A stretch of 17,078 bases of DNA, from NCBI GenBank assembly GCA_905207425.1, contig CAJLLB010000028.1:1-17078 (forward strand). Direction: 5' to 3'. Positions 6,821 to 14,280 of this stretch are shown one piece after another. Numbering within the stretch: the first letter of the stretch is position 1; each line of letters begins with the position of its first letter. Under the pieces are notes generated by a model that was not told the DNA's origin, did no database searches, and saw only the letters and a list, made by a program, of their open reading frames with translations. Made by a program: the position numbers and the translations under genes. This stretch comes from an uncultured Collinsella sp. (GTDB taxonomy: Bacteria > Actinomycetota > Coriobacteriia > Coriobacteriales > Coriobacteriaceae).

Positions 6821-7516
6821 ATGAACGAGCGCATACTGGTAGTTGATGACGAGAAGGCCATTGCCGACCTAGTTGGCATCTACCTTACAAAAGAAGGCTT
6901 TGACGTCCAGATTGCCTATAGCGGGGCCGATGCTGCCAAGGCAATCTTGGAGCAGGAGTTCGATCTGGCGCTGCTGGATGTCATGCTGCCCGATATCGAT
7001 GGATTTGAGCTGCTGCGTACGATCCGTTCCAGCCATACCTATCCTGTGATCATGCTGACGGCGCGCGATGCCCAGCAAGACAAGATCGGGGGCCTTTCGC
7101 TTGGTGCGGACGATTACGTGGTTAAGCCGTTTCGCCCGCTGGAGCTCATCGCGCGTGTGCACGCTCAGCTTCGCCGCTACACCAGCTACGGTAGCCGTGC
7201 ACAGGCGGCCGAGTCGCCGACCATTCAGCTCGACGGCTTGGAGATCAACCGCGATGCTCGTTCCGTGACAGTGGACGGTTCACCGGTTCGCCTCACGCCC
7301 ACCGAGTATTCAATCTTGCTGTATCTGGTCGAGCATCGCGGCAGCGTGGTGGCCGTAGAGGACCTGTTCCGCGCGGTGTGGAACGAGGACTTTATGCCCG
7401 GCTCCAACAATACGGTGATGGTGCATATTCGCCACTTGCGCGAAAAGATCGGCGACGACGCACAAAAGCCACGCTTTATCAAAAACGTCTGGGGCGTCGG
7501 CTACATCATCGAATAA
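6821..7516 (+). CDS. VanR-like response regulator (OmpR/PhoB family)
   Basis: 231-residue DNA-binding response regulator. The receiver domain (1-120) has acidic pocket D9-D10, phosphoacceptor D53 in LLDVMLPD, T80 and K102 in ADDYVVKPF. The winged-helix effector (about 131-231) ends in the usual NVWGVGYIIE. The receiver resembles VanR strongly: ADLV..YL near residue 16, HTYPVIMLT near 72-80, and KPFRPLELIARV..QLRRY near 102-118. This is recognition from memory, not an alignment. The start has AGAGGAG (6809-6815) at good spacing. The sensor kinase gene begins 26 bases after the stop, so they form one operon. It is divergent from the D,D-carboxypeptidase, a plausible target. No vanH, vanA or vanX is nearby, so it should not be read as a resistance operon. 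Confidence 0.92.
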   Translation: MNERILVVDDEKAIADLVGIYLTKEGFDVQIAYSGADAAKAILEQEFDLALLDVMLPDIDGFELLRTIRSSHTYPVIMLTARDAQQDKIGGLSLGADDYVVKPFRPLELIARVHAQLRRYTSYGSRAQAAESPTIQLDGLEINRDARSVTVDGSPVRLTPTEYSILLYLVEHRGSVVAVEDLFRAVWNEDFMPGSNNTVMVHIRHLREKIGDDAQKPRFIKNVWGVGYIIE

Positions 7517-7542
7517 CGCTTTTCGCTTGTGAGGATCTTGAT

Positions 7543-8781
7543 ATGACAAAAGACGATAGGCAAGCGTTCGAGGTGCCCGATCGGCTCTTTGAATACGTGA
7601 GGTCGGTCGTCGACAACCGCGCGCTTGCAACGGTGCTGCTCTTTTTGCTGAGCCTGCTGCTGATTGGCATCGACAACATCGTCGGAATCTTGGCGGTGCT
7701 GCTTGTCGGCTTTTTGCTGATCGATCGATTTGAGATCGTGTGCCGCTGCGTGGTGATTGGCGGCGCCGCGTGGGCCATGACGTTGGCGATTGGCGCCATG
7801 GCGCTCGGCGGCATCGAAGGGCCGGTGTTGTTCGATGCCGGCTTTGTATTCAACATGCTTGGCTTTGTGCTGGCGCTTGCCGCGTGCGTGCTGTTCTTGT
7901 GCGGCCGCGCCCTGTACTACCAGGGCTACGAGCAGGGCGAGCAGCATGCCGATTGTGTGCTGGCTGCTCGTATTCAAGATCGCCTGATCGATCACCCCGA
8001 CACCTGGGACAACATCGACGGCGACTTCTTGGAGGTCGAGGGCGCCCTTAACCGCGTGCGTGACCGTGAGCGCAAGGTGCAACAGGCCTTGCGTGACGAA
8101 TCTCATCGCAAGGACGATCTGGTCACGTACTTGGCACATGACCTACGCACCCCGCTTGCCAGTGTGGTGGGCTATCTTTCGCTGCTGCAAGAGGCTCCCG
8201 AGCTGCCGGTTGAGCAACGTGCGCACTTTACGGGCGTGGCTCTCGACAAGGCGCACCGGCTCGATGCGCTCATCGAAGAGTTCTTCGATATCACGCGCTT
8301 TGACTTCCACGATATCGTGCTCACGCGCGGCTATGTTGATCTGGGGTTGCTGCTGGCTCAGGTGGCTGACGAGTTCTATCCCATCCTCAACGAGCAGCAT
8401 AAGGAAGCCCAAGTTGATATTCGCGAGGACCTGACGGTGCTCGTGGATGGCGACAAGATGGCCCGCGTGTTCAACAACATCATGAAAAACGCCGTCGCCT
8501 ATAGCTATGAGGGCTCGACTATCACGATTGAGGCCAGGCGCCAAGACGACGGCGGCGTGCGCGTGCGCTTTATTAATCAGGGCGATCCCATCCCTGCGGC
8601 TAAGCTCAAGGTGATCTTTGAGAAGTTCTATCGCCTGGATGCGGCGCGTGCGACCAATCGCGGTGGTGCCGGTCTGGGCCTTGCTATTGCCAAGGAGATC
8701 ATCACGGCACACGGCGGTACCGTTGCATGTGAATCGACGCCCGAACACACGATATTCACCATCGAGCTGCCCGCCGCATAG
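7543..8781 (+). CDS. VanS-like sensor histidine kinase
   Basis: 412-residue membrane histidine kinase, partner of the preceding regulator. The start at ATG 7543 is chosen for GTGAGGA (7529-7535); an open frame back to 7378 overlaps the regulator gene. The N-terminal third has about four hydrophobic spans (27-43, 45-61, 69-91, 101-120) with almost no extracellular domain, so it may sense within the membrane. H-box: LAHDLRTPLASVVGYLSLL with H199. N-box: FNNIMKNAVAYS (310-321). G2: GGAGLGLAIAKEI. The usual DxGxG of G1 is replaced by INQGDPI, as I recall for VanS-type kinases. The H-box region and the stretch with DKAHRLDALIEEFFDITR are very close to VanS. Ligand unknown; cell-wall stress is the natural guess. 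Confidence 0.92.
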   Translation: MTKDDRQAFEVPDRLFEYVRSVVDNRALATVLLFLLSLLLIGIDNIVGILAVLLVGFLLIDRFEIVCRCVVIGGAAWAMTLAIGAMALGGIEGPVLFDAGFVFNMLGFVLALAACVLFLCGRALYYQGYEQGEQHADCVLAARIQDRLIDHPDTWDNIDGDFLEVEGALNRVRDRERKVQQALRDESHRKDDLVTYLAHDLRTPLASVVGYLSLLQEAPELPVEQRAHFTGVALDKAHRLDALIEEFFDITRFDFHDIVLTRGYVDLGLLLAQVADEFYPILNEQHKEAQVDIREDLTVLVDGDKMARVFNNIMKNAVAYSYEGSTITIEARRQDDGGVRVRFINQGDPIPAAKLKVIFEKFYRLDAARATNRGGAGLGLAIAKEIITAHGGTVACESTPEHTIFTIELPAA

Positions 8782-8792
8782 CCAGCGTGCCC

Positions 8793-8870
8793 TTACAAAC
8801 ACTTGACAATGTGCTCACGTGCGTATGAGCCACGATTCCTACTATCGATACTGCTGAATTGATATCGATA
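8793..8870 (+). promoter_or_regulatory. pstB upstream region: TTGACA and twin TATCGATA palindromes
   Basis: A perfect -35 TTGACA (8803-8808), preceded by TTACAA ten bases earlier, has only TATGAG at 15 bases as -10. A second -10-like TACTAT lies at 8840-8845. GCTCA/TGAGC (8814-8830 region) is an inverted repeat with an 8-base spacer. The self-complementary octamer TATCGATA occurs twice, at 8843-8850 and 8863-8870, exactly 20 bases apart, directly before the ribosome site. This looks like an operator pair. Confidence 0.45.
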
Positions 8871-8884
8871 TGGAGGTATGCGGT

Positions 8885-9760
8885 ATGACGGCTGCTGCGG
8901 CGATGGAGCCTACAGAGCTTGAGGAGCTCATGGAGGCGCAGGCTGAGGCCGCGCACGAGCGCGAGGTTGGGGATGCGACTCGCCCCACGGCAGAGGATCT
9001 TGCCGCCTCGCCGACGCGCATCGACGTCGAGGGCCTCGACCTGTTCTATGGCGACCATCATGCGCTCAAGGACGTGAATATCAAGATCCGCGACAAGCAG
9101 ATCACCTCGTTTATCGGGCCTTCGGGCTGCGGAAAGTCCACGTTGCTGCGCTGCTTTAACCGCATGAACGATAGCATCAAGGATTGCCGCATCGAGGGCA
9201 AGATTGCGCTCGATGGTCAAGATATCCTGGGCGATTACGACATCTGCCGTTTGCGCCAGCGCGTGGGCATGGTGTTCCAGCGCCCCAACCCGTTTCCCAT
9301 GAGCATCTATGACAACGTCGCCTACGGTCCGCGCGGTATGGGTGTGCGCGATCGCGCCGTGCTCGATGAGCTGGTCGAGGACTCCCTTCGTCGCGCTGCG
9401 CTATGGGATGAGGTCAAGGACAAGCTCAACGAGTCGGGCCTGGGTCTTTCGGGTGGACAGCAGCAGCGCCTGTGCATCGCCCGCGCACTTGCCGTGCAGC
9501 CCGACATTCTGCTGATGGACGAGCCGACCTCGGCACTCGACCCTGTGTCGACGCTGGTGGTGGAGCAGCTGGCCTGCGAGCTCAAAGAGACCTGTACGCT
9601 CGTGGTCGTTACGCACAATATGCAGCAGGCGGCGCGTATCTCCGACTCGGTCGCGTTTTTCTTGCTGGGTGAGTTGGTGGAACACGCGCCCACCGCGCAA
9701 CTCTTCAAGAATCCGACCGATCCGCGCACGGCGGATTATTTGACGGGACGTTTTGGCTGA
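8885..9760 (+). CDS. pstB: Phosphate ABC transporter ATPase PstB
   Basis: Cytoplasmic ATPase of the high-affinity phosphate importer PstSCAB. 291 residues from ATG 8885, which has GGAGG (8872-8876) at 8 bases; ATG 8870 overlaps that site and is rejected. Walker [10 protein letters not shown] (78-86), Q-loop Q132 in [11 protein letters not shown] (the [13 protein letters not shown] stretch is characteristic of PstB), signature LSGGQ (188-192), Walker B ILLMDEP with D212-E213, H-loop H244 in VVTHNMQQA. Residues 1-43 are an Ala/Glu-rich, low-complexity, acidic extension not usual in PstB, which normally starts near [12 protein letters not shown]. No pstS, pstC, pstA or phoU is in the window on either side, so the permease must be elsewhere. 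The PhoBR-like pair follows after 64 bases, fitting phosphate control. Confidence 0.93.
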   Translation: MTAAAAMEPTELEELMEAQAEAAHEREVGDATRPTAEDLAASPTRIDVEGLDLFYGDHHALKDVNIKIRDKQITSFIGPSGCGKSTLLRCFNRMNDSIKDCRIEGKIALDGQDILGDYDICRLRQRVGMVFQRPNPFPMSIYDNVAYGPRGMGVRDRAVLDELVEDSLRRAALWDEVKDKLNESGLGLSGGQQQRLCIARALAVQPDILLMDEPTSALDPVSTLVVEQLACELKETCTLVVVTHNMQQAARISDSVAFFLLGELVEHAPTAQLFKNPTDPRTADYLTGRFG

Positions 9761-9770
9761 TACCATCTAG

Positions 9771-9794
9771 TAAAGGTACCTTTAGGGTTAAGAT
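9771..9794 (+). promoter_or_regulatory. 14-bp palindrome and -10 ahead of the PhoB-like gene
   Basis: TAAAGGTACCTTTA (9771-9784) is a perfect palindrome. TAAGAT (9789-9794) follows and would start transcription near 9800, ahead of the start at 9825. The palindrome occupies the place of a -35, with no recognisable -35 sequence, so it may bind an activator or autoregulator. As a hairpin it would lack a T-run and so is a poor terminator for pstB. Confidence 0.45.
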
Positions 9795-9824
9795 GCGGTC
9801 ATGCCGGCCGCAAAGGGGTTCAAC

Positions 9825-10553
9825 ATGATCTATTACGTCGAGGACGATGACAACATCAGGGATTTGACGGTCTATGCACTGCGCAAGCAGGGGATCGAGG
9901 CCGAGGGCTTTTCGTGCGACGGCGAGTTTAAGGCCGCCGTGGCGCGACGGGTACCCGATGCTGTGCTGCTCGACATCATGCTGCCCGATACCGATGGTTT
10001 GGCGATTATGCGCCGCCTGCGCGCCGACCGCCTGACGGCGACGGTGCCCATTATGATGCTTACCGCCAAGGACACCGAGCTCGACAAGGTGATGGCGCTC
10101 GATGGCGGTGCCGACGATTACCTGACTAAACCCTTCTCGCTCATGGAGCTCGCCAGCCGCTGCCGCGCACTGCTGCGTCGCGGCGGCATGGTCAAGCAGG
10201 CGAGCGATGTGCTCAGCGTGGGCGACATCGTGCTCTCGCCCAGCCATCGCGAGGTGACCGTTGCCGGCGAGCCGCTTAAGCTCACCCTGCGCGAGTTCGA
10301 CCTGCTCGAGTACCTCATGCGCAAGCCCGGCGTGGTCTTTACCCGCGAGTCGTTGCTGCAGAGCGTGTGGGGCTGGGACTTCGACGGCGGTTCGCGCACC
10401 GTTGACGTGCACGTGCAGACGCTTCGCCAAAAACTGGGCGAGCATGCCAGCGCCATCGAGACCGTGCGTGGCGTGGGCTACCGCTTGGCCGAGCCTTCTG
10501 CCGGTGATGGTGCCGAAGGTGACGACACCGCGGCCACCGCATCGGAGGAGTAA
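9825..10553 (+). CDS. PhoB/PhoP-like response regulator (OmpR family)
   Basis: 242-residue DNA-binding response regulator. Receiver: acidic D7-D8, phosphoacceptor D50 in VLLDIMLPD, T80, K102 in GADDYLTKPF. Winged-helix effector from about residue 128, with LTLREFDLLEYLMRKPGVVFTRESLL and a final GVGYRLAEP. The tail after about residue 225 is a low-complexity acidic/Ala stretch. The start at 9825 has AAAGGGG (9812-9818) at 6 bases; an ATG at 9801 would be at or next to the predicted transcription start and has no ribosome site. The kinase gene starts 3 bases after the stop, so the two are coupled. Its position after pstB suggests control of phosphate genes; the family alone does not prove it. 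Confidence 0.9.
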   Translation: MIYYVEDDDNIRDLTVYALRKQGIEAEGFSCDGEFKAAVARRVPDAVLLDIMLPDTDGLAIMRRLRADRLTATVPIMMLTAKDTELDKVMALDGGADDYLTKPFSLMELASRCRALLRRGGMVKQASDVLSVGDIVLSPSHREVTVAGEPLKLTLREFDLLEYLMRKPGVVFTRESLLQSVWGWDFDGGSRTVDVHVQTLRQKLGEHASAIETVRGVGYRLAEPSAGDGAEGDDTAATASEE

Positions 10554-10556
10554 CCC

Positions 10557-11981
10557 GTGGTCTTCGCCCCCCAGGGAAAACATACGCTGTCGCACCGCGT
10601 TTTTGTGACGATCTTTGTCTGCGCCATGGCGGTTATCGTGGCGTTTACGGTGCTGGGTGCGTTCTTTGTGCAAAACACCTTGGCGGATGCCACGAGTGCC
10701 AATCTGGCGCAGGAAACCGAGCTCATTGCTGCCGCCCTCGACGAGCAGCAGGAGCCCATCCCGTTCTTGCGTAGCCTCGATCGCGAGGACTTGCGCATCA
10801 CGCTGATTAACAAGGATGGATCGGTTGCCTACGACAACGAGGCGTCGCCTTCCACACTGCCCAACCATGGCGATCGCCCCGAGGTCATCGAGGCCTTTGA
10901 GAGTGGTTTGGGTTCCGCGGAGCGCGCAAGCTCTACGCTCGACGAGATTATGCTGTATCGCGCCGTCGCCCTTGATAACGGCCAGGTTGTCCGCTTGGCG
11001 CAGGCCCAGCCTGGCGTTACGGCGATTTTGCTGTCGATGGTGGCGCCGATGCTGCTTATCGCAGCAGCGGGTGCGGTACTCTCGTTTTTTATGGCGCGCC
11101 GCGAGTCCCGTGCCATCATCGCGCCGTTGCAAGAGGTGGATTTGGACCACCCACGCCGTAGCTATGAGCACGCCTATGCCGAGATGGTCCCCATGCTTGA
11201 GCGTATCGAGTCGCAGCGCCAGGAACTCAAGCGCCAAATGGCGGTGCTAGCGGACAACGACCGTATGCGCCGCGAGTTCACGGCGAATATCACCCATGAG
11301 CTCAAGACGCCGCTTACGGCGATTTCGGGCTATGCCGAGCTCATCGCAAACGGCATGGTCGAGGGCGAGGGCGACCTGCGCAACTTTGGCGGTCGCATCT
11401 ATCGTGAGGCGGGCCGCTTGGCAGCGCTTGTCAACGATATCCTTACGCTGTCTAACTTGGACGAGGCCGAGCGTGCAACTGAGGGCGAGGCGGTGCCCAT
11501 TGGTTCCACGGAGCCTATTGAGCTCTCGCGTGCCATCTACGCGGTTGAGCAGCGTCTTGAACAGGTCGCCCGTCAGGCGAATGTGACGATAAGTCATGAG
11601 ACCAAGCCTGTGGTCATCGAAGGCGTGTCGCGCTTGATTGACGAGCTCATCTATAATCTGGCGAGCAACGCCATCCGCTACAATCGCCCCGGCGGTGCGG
11701 TTACGCTGCAGTGCGGCACCAACGACGAAGGCCATCCGTTCCTTGCGGTCGCCGACACGGGAATCGGTATCGCGCCTGAAGAACAGGGCAAGGTATTTGA
11801 GCGGTTCTATCGCGTGGACAAGAGTAGGTCCAAGGCGCGCGGCGGAACCGGTCTGGGGCTTGCAATTGTCAAGCATGCGGCCCTGTATCATCACGCCACG
11901 CTCGATCTGTCGAGCGAGTTGGGCGTGGGAACCACCATTACGGTGACGTTTCCCATACGGCAGGACGAGCCATTCGCATAG
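10557..11981 (+). CDS. PhoR-like sensor histidine kinase
   Basis: 474-residue membrane kinase, partner of the preceding regulator. GTG start at 10557 with GGAGGAG (10544-10550) inside the end of the regulator gene. TM1 about 14-38, an extracytoplasmic domain about 40-155, TM2 about 157-178, then a short linker. H-box NITHELKTPLTAISGYAELI with H247, N-box ELIYNLASNAIRYN (N371), G1 DTGIG (400-404), F-box FERFYRVD, G2 GGTGLGLAIVKHA (429-441). The catalytic part is typical of PhoR and related kinases. The extracytoplasmic domain contains ITLINKDGSVAYDNE, typical of the PAS-like (PDC) sensor fold of this group. Phosphate sensing is inferred from the neighbouring pstB; PhoR itself usually works through the Pst transporter. 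Confidence 0.9.
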   Translation: MVFAPQGKHTLSHRVFVTIFVCAMAVIVAFTVLGAFFVQNTLADATSANLAQETELIAAALDEQQEPIPFLRSLDREDLRITLINKDGSVAYDNEASPSTLPNHGDRPEVIEAFESGLGSAERASSTLDEIMLYRAVALDNGQVVRLAQAQPGVTAILLSMVAPMLLIAAAGAVLSFFMARRESRAIIAPLQEVDLDHPRRSYEHAYAEMVPMLERIESQRQELKRQMAVLADNDRMRREFTANITHELKTPLTAISGYAELIANGMVEGEGDLRNFGGRIYREAGRLAALVNDILTLSNLDEAERATEGEAVPIGSTEPIELSRAIYAVEQRLEQVARQANVTISHETKPVVIEGVSRLIDELIYNLASNAIRYNRPGGAVTLQCGTNDEGHPFLAVADTGIGIAPEEQGKVFERFYRVDKSRSKARGGTGLGLAIVKHAALYHHATLDLSSELGVGTTITVTFPIRQDEPFA

Positions 11982-12006
11982 CGATACAACATAGATATTG
12001 ATGCAG

Positions 12007-12048
12007 ACGCCGCATTTGACTTTCGGGTGCGGCGTTGTTGTGCAATTT
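12007..12048 (+). terminator. Terminator after the PhoR-like kinase
   Basis: ACGCCGCA (12007-12014) and TGCGGCGT (12028-12035) form a perfect 8-bp stem with a 13-base loop, followed by TGTTGTGCAATTTT. It separates the two-component operon from the capsule cassette. Confidence 0.7.
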
Positions 12049-12067
12049 TACGATTGCTTCCGACATT

Positions 12068-12129
12068 TTTACAGAAGAGCCTGTTTCTTATGTATAGAGT
12101 TTGGTCTCGGTAAAAAGATGCGATAACAT
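12068..12129 (+). promoter_or_regulatory. Promoter candidates for the capsule-type cassette
   Basis: Two weak options. TTTACA (12068-12073) with TATAGA (12093-12098), spacer 19. TTGGTC (12101-12106) with TAACAT (12124-12129), spacer 17. The region 12036-12160 is AT-richer than its surroundings, as promoters here usually are. I cannot choose between them. Confidence 0.35.
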
Positions 12130-12176
12130 ACGGACAGTTTTGTCAATCCGAACTGGGGAAATGAAAGGCAAGCTGC

Positions 12177-12833
12177 ATGACCCTTCTCGAACTGTTCCAG
12201 CTGCTGAAGAAGCACCTTCAGCTGGTCATCACCCTTCCGGTGGTCTGCGCGATCGCCATGGGCATCGTGTCCTTCGTTGCGATGGACAACACCTATACCG
12301 CGACGACGAGCATGTACATTCTCGCCAAGACCGACGATAGCGGTCAGATGAGCTACAACGATCTCTCGGCGAGTCAGATGCTTTCCAACGATATCGCCAC
12401 GCTGCTGGATAGCGATAGCGTTAAGAGCGGCGCAGCCAATGAACTGGGCCTCACCGATCTGGATGACTACAAGGTGTCTGTTTCCTCCGAGACCACCACG
12501 CGTGTCATTACGCTTTCGGTTACCGGCACCGATGCCAAGGAGACGGCTAAGGTCGCAAAGGCCATGGCCAGCTCGGTGAGTACGGTCGCTCAGAACGTCG
12601 GCGCTGCCCAGAGCATCAACGTTATCGACGAGGCTAAGACCCCCGAAGCCCCCAGCGGCCCCAAGCGCACGCTGTATATTGCCGTCGCGTTCCTCGCCGG
12701 TATCTTTATCGCAGTCGCCTATGTCGTTTTGGCAGACATGCTCAATACCCGCATCCGCGGTGCCGAAGAGGCAGAAGAGCTCCTGGGCATTCCCGTTGTT
12801 GGCCGAATTCCGGCTATGAAAGGTGGTAAATAG
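12177..12833 (+). CDS. Wzz/YveK-type polysaccharide chain-length and kinase-adaptor protein
   Basis: Membrane protein that sets polysaccharide chain length and, in Gram-positive bacteria, activates a separate BY-kinase through its cytoplasmic tail. 218 residues. TM1 about 17-36 follows MTLLELFQLLKKHLQ, the usual Wzz start. The extracytoplasmic part (37-163) has YTATTSMYI near 40-48 and ends with the family proline-rich segment (PEAPSGPKR, 156-164). TM2 about 165-187. The cytoplasmic tail (188-218) has NTRIRGAEEAEELLGIPVVGRIP, the conserved kinase-activating motif. AAAGG (12164-12168) is the ribosome site. First gene of a tight operon; the kinase starts 2 bases after its stop. Names used in other species include capA, cpsC and ywqC. 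Confidence 0.9.
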   Translation: MTLLELFQLLKKHLQLVITLPVVCAIAMGIVSFVAMDNTYTATTSMYILAKTDDSGQMSYNDLSASQMLSNDIATLLDSDSVKSGAANELGLTDLDDYKVSVSSETTTRVITLSVTGTDAKETAKVAKAMASSVSTVAQNVGAAQSINVIDEAKTPEAPSGPKRTLYIAVAFLAGIFIAVAYVVLADMLNTRIRGAEEAEELLGIPVVGRIPAMKGGK

Positions 12834-12835
12834 GC

Positions 12836-13573
12836 ATGGCTAAGGCAAAGAACACCGACAAGCTCGTTGTACAGAATGCCGCCAAGACCCTTCTGGCCAA
12901 CATCCGCTTTGCGAGCGTGGACGACCCCATCCGCACCATCACCGTTACCTCCTCGATTCCCAACGAGGGCAAGTCTACGGTTTCCATTAACCTTGCTCAG
13001 GCAATCGCCACGAGCGGCAAGTCCGTGCTTCTGGTCGAGGCCGATATGCGCCGCAGGTCCCTTTCCGATATGCTCGGCGTTCGTTCGCGCGGCGGACTCT
13101 ATGCGGTCCTTTCCGAGCAGATCTCCATTGACCAGGCAATTGTCGAGACGGGTCAGAAGAACTTCTACTTCCTCGATGCCGAGCCGCATATTCCCAATCC
13201 TGCCGACATCATCGTCTCTCACCGCTTTGCCAAGCTGGTAAAGGCGCTGTCCGCCAAGTTCCAGTACGTCATCTTTGATGCTCCCCCGGTCGGCACCTTC
13301 ATCGATGCTGCCGAGATTGCCAGCCTGACCGACGGCACGCTGTTCGTGGTGCGTGAGGATTTCACCAAGCGCGAGGAGGCGCTCAACGCCATCGGTCAGC
13401 TTAAAAAGTCCGAGAAGGTCAAGCTCATCGGTACCGTTATGAACTACTGCGAGACCGAGACCAGCGAGTACTACTACTCCTACTACACCAAGGACGGTAA
13501 GAAGGTGAAGAAGGGCTCCGACGATCAGGGGACTTCCAAAAAGGGCATCTTCACCAACCGAGCAAACGTTTAG
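12836..13573 (+). CDS. Bacterial tyrosine kinase (BY-kinase, CpsD/YwqD type)
   Basis: Cytoplasmic P-loop tyrosine kinase that autophosphorylates and controls capsule/EPS assembly. 245 residues. Walker A IPNEGKST (41-48, K46), Walker A' VLLVEADMRRRS (64-75), Walker B YVIFDAPPVG (144-153). The C-terminus has the tyrosine cluster SEYYYSYYTKDGKK (Y212, Y213, Y214, Y216, Y217), then a Lys/Ser-rich tail. Walker A' reads EAD where IDADLRRP is usual, a mild variation that keeps the Asp and Arg. AAAGGTGG (12819-12826) is the ribosome site, within the end of the adaptor gene. The separate adaptor and kinase follow the Gram-positive arrangement rather than the fused proteobacterial Wzc form. Confidence 0.93.
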   Translation: MAKAKNTDKLVVQNAAKTLLANIRFASVDDPIRTITVTSSIPNEGKSTVSINLAQAIATSGKSVLLVEADMRRRSLSDMLGVRSRGGLYAVLSEQISIDQAIVETGQKNFYFLDAEPHIPNPADIIVSHRFAKLVKALSAKFQYVIFDAPPVGTFIDAAEIASLTDGTLFVVREDFTKREEALNAIGQLKKSEKVKLIGTVMNYCETETSEYYYSYYTKDGKKVKKGSDDQGTSKKGIFTNRANV

Positions 13574-13590
13574 TTGATTAAGGCTGACCT

Positions 13591-14241
13591 ATGCGTGACA
13601 TTCATTGCCATATCTTGCCGGGTGTAGACGACGGCGCCGCCGATCTCGATGAGAGCTTGGCGATGCTCGAGGCTGCCAAGCGGGCTGGTGTAACCAGAAT
13701 TGTTTGCACTCCTCACTGCCGTGATCCCTATTTTGATTACGACAAGATGTGGGATGCCTTTGAGCTGCTGCGCGATAACGCTGACGGTTTTCCGCTCCAG
13801 ATGGGCTTTGAGGTCAACCATCGAAAGCTCGTTGAGCTTGGTATCGATGCCGCGGAGCACTTGCATTTCGATGGGACCAACGAGTTTCTGCTCGAGCTTT
13901 CGACGCATGCCGATGCGTATGCGTTTAGAGAGTACGAGAACACGATTTACGATTTGCAGTGCCGTGGCTACCAGGTGATCATCGCTCATCCTGAGCGCTA
14001 TCGTGCGGTTCAAAAGGATGTAAGCGTGGCGGAGCGCCTGGTCGATATGGGCTGCAAGCTGCAGGCTTCGGCAGACTTTATTGCCGGCGGTCGCTTTGGT
14101 CGCGAGAAAAAGCCGGCACAGCGCCTGTTCGATCAGAACCTGTACAGCTTCATCGCGAGCGATGCCCATAACGTGGGTCATTACGATTGCCTGGCGAAGG
14201 CTCGCGCGAAGTTTAGCGTGCGCGGAGCTCATTTTCGCTAA
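13591..14241 (+). CDS. PHP-family protein-tyrosine phosphatase (CpsB/YwqE type)
   Basis: Metal-dependent phosphatase that dephosphorylates the BY-kinase. 216 residues. PHP metal ligands are all visible: D3-x-H5-x-H7 in DIHCHILPGVDDG, H42 in CTPH, E74 in FEVN, H133 in HPER, and D191-x-H193 in SDAH. The length is slightly shorter than the roughly 240-255 usual for the family, but no motif is missing. AAGG (13580-13583) is the ribosome site; it starts 17 bases after the kinase stop, so it is the third gene of the operon. Kinase, adaptor and phosphatase are thus complete, while no glycosyltransferase, flippase or polymerase follows. Instead a GNAT gene starts 39 bases downstream. Confidence 0.92.
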   Translation: MRDIHCHILPGVDDGAADLDESLAMLEAAKRAGVTRIVCTPHCRDPYFDYDKMWDAFELLRDNADGFPLQMGFEVNHRKLVELGIDAAEHLHFDGTNEFLLELSTHADAYAFREYENTIYDLQCRGYQVIIAHPERYRAVQKDVSVAERLVDMGCKLQASADFIAGGRFGREKKPAQRLFDQNLYSFIASDAHNVGHYDCLAKARAKFSVRGAHFR

Positions 14242-14280
14242 AATCTGTCCCTAACGTTCGCATTGAATGAAAGGGCAGCC

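Noticed and set aside
5287..8781. A vancomycin-resistance operon
   Set aside because: No vanH, ligase or vanX gene is present. The carboxypeptidase is PBP5-like with a penicillin-binding fold, unlike metallo-type VanY. Only the regulators resemble the van system.
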